This document shows positions 1 to 10,536 of a stretch of 64,000 nucleotides of DNA, piece after piece (the first letter of the stretch is position 1; each line of letters opens with the position of its first letter). Made by a program: the position numbers and the translations under genes. The stretch spans positions 44,578,691 through 44,642,690 of the forward strand of contig NC_067198.1 in assembly GCF_000699445.3 (NCBI RefSeq), given 5' to 3'. The DNA is from Schistosoma haematobium (taxonomy: Eukaryota > Platyhelminthes > Trematoda > Strigeidida > Schistosomatidae). The notes under the pieces were generated by a model. It was not told the origin of the DNA. It ran no database searches and was given only the letters and a program-made list of their open reading frames with translations.

Positions 1-486
1 GTTCACTGAACTTCCAGTTCATTTCTACAGCTTTGAATAAAAGACATTAAAACGTTTATGTGTATGGCTTTATGTGAGATTATCGAATTCTTTAAGAATT
101 TCTAGCATTTTTCATTTTTGGAAGAAATGTCACTTTTAAACATAAAAACATATTTTTAGCCTGTAGATAAATGGTTGTTCCTGGGTTGACAAAAATCTTT
201 AGTTGATTCTGATAATAAACTAGTACATTTTTGGAGTTAAAGTATTCAATCCATCTATAACAGTTTGAGCCTTCGTATCTTTACCTAAAATGTTCAGTAT
301 TTTATCAAAAATATGTTGATCTGAACCAAATCTTTTTTAAGTCAACTTCCTTGAGTAAATGTATTCCTGTTCATTTTCCTTTAAAGTGGATAGCTTTCAT
401 TCGTAATATATGTGATAAGAAAGGGCAATTTATTAGAAACTAGACAGCTGAAACAAATGAGTCAGAATTCAATATTTCCACTATAT
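1..486. other. No recognised feature
   Basis: A+T-rich sequence with no long open frame, no repeat shared with the rest of the window and no splice-bounded exon that I could support. It ends at the left boundary of a solo LTR. Confidence 0.5.
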
Positions 487-1047
487 TGTTAGCAATATAT
501 TTTATTTATTTTGACACACAGATATTGGTACAAGGAGGCACCAAATACATATGCGCCACACAAATCTCATTTGATATGTGTGAGGGCTGTGATACTGACC
601 GGGTGCCCAAACCGGAGCAGGTGGTTCTCTTAGGGGACCACACCCGGAGCCTTCGACCTGAAGGTCTGATCCACAAGGCAGTGGAGAGTCGTAAGGAGAT
701 GCAGTCACATGGTAGCCAGTGACCAACGATTGGTTCATACGCCATTTGTTCCTTCAGGATACTAAAGCCAGCCCATGTGCACCATTTGTTTGGAATCAGG
801 GTTTCCCAACCAAATTCCCTAGGTGGACTCTCCATGTCCAGCAACCCGATCAAAGCGACGGACATTCACTCTTTGTCTTATTAATTTCGTCAACAACACC
901 GCCACGAGAAGGCAGTGAGTAGGACTCCCCTGACAGGGGCTATATACACGTGGCCATGTGATAGCATTTCGAGAGGTAGAGCGGACTCTCCGCACTCTCG
1001 GCCGTACCAGGGCACTTGGGGGCACCAGGACATTTGGGGGCCATACA
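487..1047 (-). mobile_element. Probable solo LTR, family 1
   Basis: A 561-bp block, clearly richer in G+C than its surroundings, that starts TGTTAGC and ends CCATACA on the + strand (TG...CA termini). Read on the - strand it has a TATA-like GTGTATATAGCCC near 940-955 and an AATAAA signal close to its 3' end (plus TTTATT near 499-510), the usual order of an LTR. The flanks TATAT and TATAA are an imperfect candidate target duplication. Two overlapping - strand open frames of about 80-120 codons are contained in it and look like chance frames in a repeat. No internal gag/pol adjoins it. A SINE or non-LTR 3' end remains possible because only one copy is present here. Confidence 0.5.
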
Positions 1048-4000
1048 TATAAATATATCAAGGCTACTAAAGATCACTGCTTGTATATTTCTTAGTGTTG
1101 AATATTTTTAAAGATAGAAAGAGTAATGTTTTTAGCAGTAATGAGTTCCATAACGCTATCAGTGTTACTTACTATCACAACTATAAGTATTGGTTTCGAA
1201 CAGTATACGTTACTGACGATTCATTACGAAATGAGATTACATTGCATCTATGATTGTTTTCAGTATGATTTGGGTCTACATATTTCAAATATATCTGTGC
1301 AATAGATGAGCACAAAGTTTACTAATCTTACATTCCAGAATTGTTTCAGACATGACATAAAAACTGATCACGCCAACTACAGATTGTTAGTAATTGACAT
1401 ATGCTTTTGTGTTTTCCGTTTACTATCAATGTGTCATTGGCACTTTAAAATTACGACAGTTCATTTCCAAATATAACCCATAACAATGTACAAAGTAAGT
1501 CAAGAAGGAAAGTTGAGAAGAGTATGAACAAAGTCTTAAATAGATAAACATGAGATTATTTTTCGGGCCCTGAAGAAGTGGCTTACACTGAGTTAAGAAA
1601 CGTCAAAAAATTTAATTTTTCTACTCATTGGGATATTACAAATATATTATTATTACTTAACATAATCTACCAAATGCTTAATTCCTTTGAAATTATCAAG
1701 TCAAGCCTTGGTCACGACACTTATCAATAAAGACGATTATGTTCATGTGTGTCTTGGAAATTAGTTGAAATTTCGTTTAACCTATCAGGTAAATGTGTTG
1801 TTAATGAACATACATAACTACAGTAAAAAATGCCACATGAAGGATAAATTCATACGAGAGTTACTTAAGAATGTTCAGATTTATGAGATGGGTAACCATG
1901 AACTGTGAACTGCATTCAGTAACGCACATTCAACAACATGATTAATACTTTTAAACCAAATTTGCTGTGCAAAGATATAAAAAGCACGACTATTATATTA
2001 TATATGTATGATTTCACTTGATCACACATTTTGTTCCCAATTTAAATACAATACATCTGTAAGTGTCTACAACCCTTTTCTGTCTTTAAGTGCCAGTTTA
2101 TTTACAGCTGCTAGACTACGTTGTAGAAAAATCTAAGATTTTCTGTATCATTCAGTATATGAATCAGTTTTAATTGTTCCAGTATATCTTACCTCCTGAG
2201 GACATGTTTACTAGTTCATTTGAAACTCAAAATTACTGAACCACTTAGCGGACATAATCTGCCATACATTTAAAAGGACCAAAGACGATGAATCTATGAA
2301 AGTCTTTTTATTACAGAACATTATGTAGTCGTTTGAAATTGATAAAAAGGCAATCATTAAACTATAAAATATCGTAACCCGCATGTCTGTCTTTTTTCAA
2401 CTGAACAGTACGTTACATCTACCATGATTTACTGGGAAATGCTAACTTTGCAGATATATTAACCAGTATTTTACTTTATGGAAAACCATAAACGCAATTT
2501 AAGCATTGTTGCATCGTCATCTGAGATGCTTGGAAACTACAATTTCTATCAACCCCTAAGTAATACATCCGTTTTGATAGTCTACGAAGTTACCAAAATG
2601 GTTGGTAAATTAAGTTTTGTTTTCTTAGAAGTCAGAGGAAGTTTGTGTCATTGACAAAGAACACAGACTACGAAATCAGTTTGCGCTAAAAAATGTAGTC
2701 ACTTAGTTTAATAGTTCATCATGATTTCTTAAGATGCTACAAGTATTTAGGCAAAATACTTCGTCACATAAGCATATCTATAAGGTAGACGCCGAAACCT
2801 GATGTCTTATTTTTCCTTACCAAGTGCTGTATTTACTTTTGAGCGGATACTTACTGGAGACCTTCCTACCTGGTTTTCACATACTTATTAATGAGTAATA
2901 AAATAGTGGAACTATTACAGGTAAACACGATACCAAGTTGACTGATCACCACTTAATTCTTTACGCTCTACGAAACAGTTACGAAATTAGGAATACTGTC
3001 ATCTGTCTGAATGCAATTAAAACATAGTTTCACGGAACTACTTCAAAATATTTTGTCGAAACACTATATCACAGCAATGGACTTTTTATGTTTGTACTTC
3101 CAATGAGAGTGTAAATTGTAAGCTACGTTAGTTCTCTATGATGATGAAAACGTTGGCTATAAAATCACAAATTGTTTAAAGTCATATCTCAGAGTAAAAG
3201 CTAGTATATATATTACTATCACAGCTACTAGGTTATCACTTGTAACAGCAACAATTTGATATCGCTTGCTACAATGTTTTTATTTACCTACCTGAAATAA
3301 AAAAGCTTGAAAACATAAAAGCACTTCTTTACAGAGTAACGAAGGTCTTTTGAAAATGTCTTTTCACTCTTTAAACAGTTAAGCTTTGGATTATAGAAAA
3401 TGTAACTGCCTGTGTATTTAAGCAGTATTTAGACAACAAATTAAATGCGATATTGATGTGCGGTCTGTGAGAATGATCATGATTAGCCGCCGAATGTAAA
3501 CCAAAAGATAAGACTTATTGGTTATCTATTCTGTGATTTTCTTTCCTTCAAAAATTTCTACCATAAAATCACTGAGTGCGGCTGGTTGTACTTACGTTAA
3601 ACAAACTACTGCCTCGTTTGTACTCTAATACGTCACATTTGGTTGTAAACAATGTGTCTAGTTGAATAAGATTCATTTTGTGCACAACATATCAAAGGAG
3701 TATGCAATCTAGTGGTAGCACAATCGCGATCGCTGGTCGTACTACTGAATTATAACACTATACAGTAATAACCAATAAGCAATCTCATCCCTCCTCGTTA
3801 TATTAGGCGTTGGTTGAGAACAGTGTTGGTCTTGAACTAGATAGTTTCATCAAAATTTGAGATGTTGAGCATTTCCTTCGCAGATTACAGAATTGAAAAT
3901 ATGAAGACACATGTCGTACATCATCTGCCAATATTTTAAAATACATATATAATATATGGCATCGTCTTTTCCTGACAAAAGGTTTGGAATTTTGTCTTAA

Positions 4001-4450
4001 ATATCACAGAAGGATTAGCTTAAATAGCTAGTCGCGCTGGATATGAGTGACTGATGGTCATAACGATATTAGGTGTTGTTAATACATATTCAACCCAAAA
4101 GGCCCTCTAATTATTCCTTGTTTCCCAAACTTTTTCGCTGTTCTAACAAATCCTTTGAAATAAAATACAGCATGTAAGCCTAAATCTTCAAATGTTAGCA
4201 TACAGTTTATGTGAAATTCATAATTTTCCAAGCTACCAGATATGCATCAATAAGAAAATAGAATGCATACATCCTTACCAACTAGTTTTCTCTTGTGGTT
4301 CTGTGATAAAACAAGTGTCTTACAATTATGGTATGATAAATGGAACACAAAAACGCAATTTTTGCTGTATTGTTGTTGTAAAACATGCTTTTAAGTTAAA
4401 CCAAGATGAAAAGCTATGGCTAAAGCATTCAAAGAGTTGAATGACATTTA
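1048..4450. other. Gene-poor stretch, one short dispersed repeat
   Basis: No exon chain that I can support on either strand. Several good GTAAGT donors on the - strand (near 1168, 2195, 2850 and 3590) bound only tiny open stretches of about 15-40 nt, which could be micro-exons or chance. The only recognised repeat is at 1566-1740. Confidence 0.45.
1566..1740. repeat. Dispersed repeat, copy 1
   Basis: About 175 bp similar to 44676-44840. Both contain GAGTTAAGAAACGTCA followed by a run of A/T, CTCATTGGGATAT or CTGATTAGGATAT, and a T/A-rich end with CAATG or AATGC. The element type is unknown. Confidence 0.5.
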
Positions 4451-4451
4451 A

Positions 4452-5019
4452 AAACCGAAAATGTATCTTCAAAAGAGGCCTGAGGCACTGGAGAGGACCT
4501 ATCTGTGATCCAGTTTTTGTACTATAAAGCGAAACTAACAAGAGAAAAAACTTTGCATCAACAAGAGCATGAGTTGGAGAATTAACTGTCTCATATCACT
4601 AAAACCATTTCATGGTCATAGATAATAATCGACTGCCGAATGGTATCACTAAAATACTAACTAATGATTCGCCGAAATTAAAAAAGTAAGAATCAATATC
4701 CCTGTAATTCTTTAATTTAAAACACCAAAAACATGTTTATAAACATGTCCTTATAAGGACATTCCACAAAACAGTACCCACCATTTAGTATATGATTGCT
4801 TCGCTCACTGCCAGAAAACGAGAATGTGACTGATTTTTTTTCTGAATGGCTTGAAAATCGCCTTTCATGTTTTTGTATAGGTGGTAAATCACTTCGTTTA
4901 GAAAGACAAGTTGGAAGATCTACTAAAGTATCTGCTTTGCCTTGATGAAGACAAGAGCTGTTCCTGGTAAGACTCGCCTCTTCAATTAATGACCTCAAGT
5001 TGTCTTCATGATTATCCAT
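4452..5019 (-). CDS. Possible start of an unidentified gene (two candidate exons)
   Basis: An ATG at 5019 opens a 100-codon frame (down to 4717) rich in Ser, Lys, Glu and Arg, with coding-like content such as NLRSLIEEASLTRNSS and PPIQKHERRFSSHSEKK. It is unlike the hydrophobic chance frames elsewhere in the window. A GTGGGT donor could end it after codon 76. Further along the - strand, from about 4527 to 4456 after a TTTATAG acceptor, a second open stretch reads YKNWITDRSSPVPQASFEDT, also coding-like. The phases of the obvious donor and acceptor do not join, and the rest of the gene would have to lie in 1-4450 or beyond, where I find no clear exons. I do not recognise the protein. It could be a chance frame or an old pseudogene. 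Confidence 0.22.
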
Positions 5020-5764
5020 CGAGTATCATTTAATTTTCCGTCATCACATCATCGGAGCAGAAATTAAACGAATTTTCAAAAATTCATCTATTTTCAAGGC
5101 CATAAGTGAGGTAAGTTTGCGCGAGTAAACGCAGTATAATGAAGTAACAAACGCCGGTTACCTGAAGACACCATATTAACATATGCTCTAAAGATAAGAA
5201 CGAGGATTTTTAGTATGCGTGATTGGAATCAACTGTAACTAGGACACACAATCAATGTGCATCTGGATAAATTACGCAAAGTACAAAGTTTGCTCAACGG
5301 ATAATTTTCCAGTCCGTAAAATGAGGTTCGGAAAAGAAATTCCCTGATACCTAAAATCGCATCACTACATAATTTGTCTTATTACTTCCGAAAAATGAAC
5401 TAGGAATTAATACTGCTGAACGAAATTGTTTGGGTTTGACCGATTTCTCATGATTGTTTGTAATAGCGTTAGTAGAATAACATTGATATCTCTTGTGTAA
5501 AACGTCTTCCGTCCCTTCTTGTTCATTGGAGTGAATATTGATTTTCCAATGGTGTTGGCTGTTAAATGTTAGGCTGCAACAGGAGAAAACAGAACATGAA
5601 CAAACATCTCACTGACAAGCTCAGTAACATAAAACTTAGGGTTCATTGGCTGCTTAGGTCATATACGTCTTTCACCAAACAGATCATCAGGTGTTAGACA
5701 CTTTACATAAGGTTATCAAGATCAGGAACAATTAACACGGACTGATCACTTGCACTCCACAGAT
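5020..5764. other. No recognised feature
   Basis: Between the possible - strand gene and the 3' end of a CR1/Jockey-like remnant. If the gene at 5019 is real, this would hold its promoter, but no TATA or other element stands out. The stretch 5560-5760 may belong to the 3' UTR of the retroelement. Confidence 0.35.
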
Positions 5765-6660
5765 TGGTGCATAGAATAGGCTTAACCATGTAAATCTCTA
5801 GCCTTCAATACAGTCAGATCAGCTTCAGTTTCAGTTTGAAAAGGACAGGAGGCTTGATGGCCTGTGTTAGTCCTGGCAATGGTGGTCCCCCAGTTGATCC
5901 AACTTTCTTTTGAAAGAGTCGATGGATGGAACATCAACCATGTGTTGAGGTAATGAATTCCACTCGTTGATGATTCGATTGGAAAGTCAATAGTCAACTG
6001 ACAAGTAATTTGTTTTGGGCTTGTAAACTTATTTTGGAGTGTCCTCGTAAATTCTCTATTTTGAAATACACGATAATTGAGGGCATATCAGGTGAAAATT
6101 TATCAACCGTATCAACTAGTTCCTGCTCGAAGGAATTATCTGACCATTAAGTTCGCAGAATTTCCCAGTCTACCATAGGTGCATTAAAGTCCCTCAGGAT
6201 TGGACATCGACCACTTTGTGACCAAGTATTGAGACTGCTTAGCAGGACCTCATTTACTTTACAGCTTGGACTGCGATAGACCAAACCAATCAGTAGCTCT
6301 TGTCCCTTGCATTTCAAGCGGCAACTAACTAATTCACACGTCTCACTCTCATGGGATACACTGTCGATAATTGCAAACGGGATAGTATTCCTAAAAAATA
6401 GAACTACACAGCCACCAATTTAGTCACTTCAAATTGATACATAAGGTCACACCGCTACTGTCCAAATCGAGCAGACTCCATATACGTCGCCCATACTAAT
6501 GATTCACTCTGGCGTGAAGAACAGTCAAGGTTAATTGGCGAATAATTAAAACGGTCAGAGCGTAGCTCAGAAAGAGTAGATAAACTGGCGTACTCCGAGG
6601 CTAGAACGATTTTTATGGGCTTGACGTAGTACTAGACACTATAGAGCCCACCTGAAGAGA
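5765..6660 (-). mobile_element. CR1/Jockey-like non-LTR retrotransposon remnant (endonuclease + C-terminus)
   Basis: On the - strand, about 6520-6120 translates with a few breaks to an apurinic-type endonuclease end: ELLIGLVYRSPSC, then ILRDFNAPMVDW, matching the family motif GDFNxP with Gly replaced by Arg. It continues into NLRGHS and then NSLPQHMVDVPSIDSFKRKL (about 5960-5870), the typical C-terminal end of CR1/Jockey polyproteins. The reverse transcriptase that should lie between is missing, so this copy has a large internal deletion plus frameshifts and cannot be active. The family resembles the + strand copy at 7.8-9.9 kb, but the C-terminal sequences differ enough to suggest another subfamily. 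Confidence 0.65.
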
Positions 6661-7165
6661 ATGTCACACTAATTTTTAAAAACATTTTTGGAAAACGATA
6701 TTGAGAAGGTATGTGGATAACGTTAACAATAAGCAGCGAAAAATCATCGTTAGTGGTGTCTTAGTAGACTGATCAGAGGAACAGAAGAGTGAATGCAGAG
6801 ATGAGATACGTGTAGTCGTATTCATTTTGGGTCGTGAAGCTTGAATGAACATTAGATGCCTATCCAGAAAATAAGTTGTTACCAGAGTTAGTATGACTCC
6901 AAACTTATGTCTACCACAGCGTTGTGAACCATCTCCATGGGCAAAATATTTGTGATCATGAAATTAACAGAGTGCAGGAGATTTACTCGATTGTTTAGGC
7001 CCCCAATTTACTTAACAGGCTTTTTTGATGCACGAGAAGTTAGTAAATATCTGGCAAAGGACAATAGTATTTGTCCTCTCTGAGTTAAATTACACATAAA
7101 ATCTACTGTTTCCACTTTAGTTGAATTTATTTCAGTCGAATGGATTTCGCACATGTGTGTGTTGA

Positions 7166-7668
7166 TGTTATAACTTGTGGCCCTGCTAATGTATACGTAA
7201 TAATACCGTCAACCAGAGATCAGTGAATTATCGATCGGACCAATGATGCATAAAACCCGTGCGAGCGGTCTAGAGTCATATCGGTCCTGCTTCCCGCCTA
7301 ACCCTGCCTGTTAAGTCCAGAACACAAATATCAACCTCTGCGTTATGAATCATTTATTTCAACACAGACTGGGTTTATATACAAACCAAACAGACCACAT
7401 CGTGCCATAAAATAGGAAACAACATTTGTACAGTACGTAGCCAAATGTGGCTGTGAATGAAGGAGGTAGTAATTAATAGACAGGGCATAATTCGAGAATG
7501 GTAAATCGTATAATAATAGTTCACAGGTCAAAATAATACTTATAGTAAGAGGGACATGGATATGAACACTTTAGTTAAATACAATAATACGTTAATAATA
7601 TACGTATAGTATTGGTCCATAAATGGATCAAAAAAGTTACCATTCATTGTACTTATCGGGACTTAACA
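7166..7668 (-). mobile_element. Solo LTR, family 2 (copy 1)
   Basis: A 503-bp element with TG...CA termini (TGTTATAAC...CTTAACA) flanked by a perfect 5-bp target duplication GTTGA at 7161-7165 and 7669-7673. On the - strand it has a TATA box (TTGTATATAAACCC, about 7370-7385) followed by GAAATAAATG as polyadenylation signal, the order expected of R-U5. No internal retroviral-type genes adjoin it, so it is a recombined solo LTR. Copies 2 and 3 are at 21405 and 49786. Confidence 0.75.
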
Positions 7669-7806
7669 GTTGACTTTCCTTTTACGTATTTATTGCATCA
7701 AAACATACTTGGTGAACTTTTACTCGATTTATTTCGGTTAAGGTTTGAAATTTTTTCAAATCCACTTGTGCATTGCCATTGTTAGTTGATTTTTAAGATG
7801 GCCGGC

Positions 7807-9930
7807 TGTGATCATAATTGTGGACATTCATGTCGCTGATCCCTTATGGAGGAAGTACGGCAATGTGATGGGTGTAACAAGTAGCTCTATAAGGTGTGTA
7901 TTCGCTTCAGTCCTACTGCATATGAAAATTGCTCAAAGACCCACTCCCATTGGCTTTGTGTACTTTGCTGTTCTAGCAATACACTGCTCATCCAAGAGGT
8001 AATTAACATTCTGACGTTGGTTAGCGAAACGGTTGTTGAGGTCTATTCTCGTTACATGGGTACTGATGGCGAATAGTGTGTCAGTATTGTAAGTGCTGTT
8101 ACGACGCGTGCCAAACATCCCACTGTGCAGCATGCAATAGGGGTTTCCATCTCGAAACAGTTAATGAGTGAAGCACCACTGGATGCCGGTGGTCAAGTTG
8201 ATACAGCAGCGACTGATTAGAAATGGATGACGTATTCTCCCATTACTGTCACACGAAAATTCAGAGTTGCCGGCTGAATCAGATTTGGGAAAAGATGAGA
8301 CATTACCAAACTACTTCTGAGAAGTCTACCCCACGTGTATTGGTAAAAGTACTTGTCCTAACCACATCACTGAGATACTAGCCATAGGACCTGTACGCGT
8401 GACTGAAGAAACCGTTCTTCCATTGATCACCAACCTCAAGCCTTGTAAGATACCGGGCTCTGATGGGTTACACCCACGATTGCTGTCATCTGTCGTGGAC
8501 ATTATTTTAAGACCACGCGCGATGCTTTTCAACATGTCCTTTTCCCACACTCAACCCCCTCCAGATTGTAAAGATGCTAGTCAGTCTTATTTTTAAAGAT
8601 AGTCAGAGACAGATCATATCCAACTACCGACATGTCAGTCTAACCAGCATAGTCATTAAGTTACTTGAGAAGATAATTCGGGTCAAATTAATAAATCACA
8701 TAGATTCACACAATCTGTTAACGCCCGAGCAACACGGGTTTCGAAACAAGCATTCATGCTTGACCAACTTATTGCGAGAGTTGATTAGACGGAAGCTGTA
8801 GATACCAGTCTGCCCATTAATGCCATATTCATATACTTCGGCAAAACATTTGACAAAGTTTTACACTTAGGTCTTGCGCAGAAGCTCTCGAGCTTCGGAA
8901 TAACAGGTGCCGTGAAGGAATGGATAGTAAACTTCTTATATGATCGCAGACAGACTGAGGGTAAATCGGACGCTATCTGGATGGGAGCCGGTCAAGGTGT
9001 TATGCCCCAGGGCACCATCTTAGGCCTCCTACTTTTCCTTCTCTACGTTAATGAATTGCCGCGATTGCTTAAGTCGTCGACATTATTGTTTGCGGATAAT
9101 GTCAAAATCTGGAGGATAATGAGGGGTGAAACTGATCGTTCTGATCTCCAAGCTGGAATAGACGAATTAGTCAGGTGGGCTCGATGTTGGGGCTTAGAAA
9201 TTAATCATAGGAAGAGCACGTTCATACACATCGGACATGGTAACATTTACCAGTATACCATTGACGGTACGTCCCTTCCATGCATGCAGGAACATAAAGA
9301 CTTAGGAGTAATAATAAGCCACGGCTTGAAAACAACTACACATTGCAACGTGTCAGTTGCCAAAGTGCTTCGCGCCTTACGGTCACTTCGCCGTGCATTC
9401 AAATGCTTTGGCGAGATGTTTCGAATTTTATATACCACCTACGTATGTCCACACTTAGAGTACTGTATCCAAGCATCTGGCTCATGTATGACCAAGGATA
9501 TCAACTCACTTGAGCATGTTCAGCGTGTGAGAACAAAATCAGTGAAGGGTCTTTTCAAAATTCTTTACTATGTGCAATTAAAACGCCTAAACCTTTTCCC
9601 CTTGTAATATCATAGGTTGCGAGGTAACCTTATATTGGCATTTCGTATCTTTAATTACGATTTGGGTGTCAATGTGTCTTATCTTTTTGCTCCCTCCAGT
9701 AACAACAATCTCCGAGGTCATATCAGGAAGGTTCGCAAGCCGCCACCTAATAAACTAAAAGTGGGGTTCCGTTTTTCTTACCGAGCGGTCAATGATTGGA
9801 ACGCCTTACCCAAACAAATGGTATCAGCCCCATCAGTGAACATTTTCAAGGAGAAGCTAAACTTTCACTGGAAAGCAAACTGTCAAGATTGACACAGGTC
9901 TATCGACCTGCTATCCTTATTACTGAAGAC
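7807..9930 (+). mobile_element. CR1/Jockey-like retrotransposon remnant (ORF1 piece, RT, C-terminus)
   Basis: Frame-broken but in the order of the family. At 7807-8050 lies an ORF1 remnant with paired cysteines (CDHNCGHSC, CDGC, WLCVLC) like a PHD-type zinc finger, with two in-frame stops. The endonuclease is deleted. From 8399 reverse transcriptase motifs follow across frameshifts: PGSDGLHPRLL, NYRHVSLTS, LLTPEQHGFR, QGTILGLLLFLLYVN and LLFADNVKIW. The last replaces the catalytic FADD by FADN, so the enzyme is dead. The C-terminal end (9617-9892) reads FSYRAVNDWNALPKQMVSAP, typical of CR1/Jockey. The remnant and its 3' UTR run to within about 60-90 bp of the STYXL1-like start codon. Confidence 0.75.
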
Positions 9931-9984
9931 TGATTACTATATTTGACCTTGATAGTCATAACTATTTGGACGCGTTATTTCAAC

Positions 9985-10536
9985 ATGGCCAAACTAGAGA
10001 TTATAAAACCAAGTGAACTGTATAACATTTTGAATCAGAAATTTACTCACGCTTTCATAAGTGATCCATGTTATTGTGCCTTGTTTGGTAATACTTCTAC
10101 ATATATTCATTTGATGTGTTTAAGACTCGCGAACTGCTGACGACTATAATAAGTCACATATTATAACAGCTAAGAATTTGAAAAGAGTATCTAGATGTTT
10201 TAACTAATTTGTTAGTTGAATGCTTGTTCTTTCAGAATACCTTATGAGGCAGAACTTGACTGCAGGTGGAATGTCATTGTTTATGATGGGAATACATCAT
10301 CATTGGACTCTGAAGGTGTACCTATGACTTCTCTTATTTAAATCATTAAATCTTTCAGGGGATGCAGTGAGAGCTGCGAAGCTTTTGTATGATAACGGGA
10401 GCCGTCACTTAGTTAAAATACTGGAAGGTTCGTAAACGAAGTTTCCATAGTTTATGTTTTATATTTAGGAGGATTCGAGACATTTACTCGTTTATATCCA
10501 TACATGAGAAGTGATAAAATAATGTACTTACCACGA
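9985..10536 (+). CDS. STYXL1: STYXL1-like exons 1-5 (rhodanese domain) with mini-introns
   Basis: Five exons of 103, 62, 100, 69 and 68 nt separated by introns of 37 nt (10088-10124), 29 nt (10187-10215), 43 nt (10316-10358) and 41 nt (10428-10468), all GT-AG. Exon 2 is supported by the conserved DYNKSHIITA segment. Intron 2 is the only choice that keeps the frame, but it is at the lower size limit for schistosomes, and its TTAG acceptor competes with the better TTTCAG at 10235, which would give a frameshift. Exon 5 ends at a strong GTAAGA donor (10537). A second donor at 10613 was rejected because its phase does not fit exon 6. Confidence 0.8.

Noticed and set aside
506..865. 119-codon - strand frame
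   Set aside because: Lies wholly in a putative solo LTR with several overlapping frames of equal quality, so chance openness of a G+C-richer repeat.
1168..3600. Several perfect GTAAGT donors on the - strand as micro-exon gene pieces
   Set aside because: Micro-exon genes exist in schistosomes, but I found no consistent chain of in-phase tiny exons or a signal-peptide exon.
8912..9607. 231-codon frame as a host gene
   Set aside because: Clear reverse transcriptase motifs with a dead FADN site, frameshifted on both sides; a retroelement remnant.
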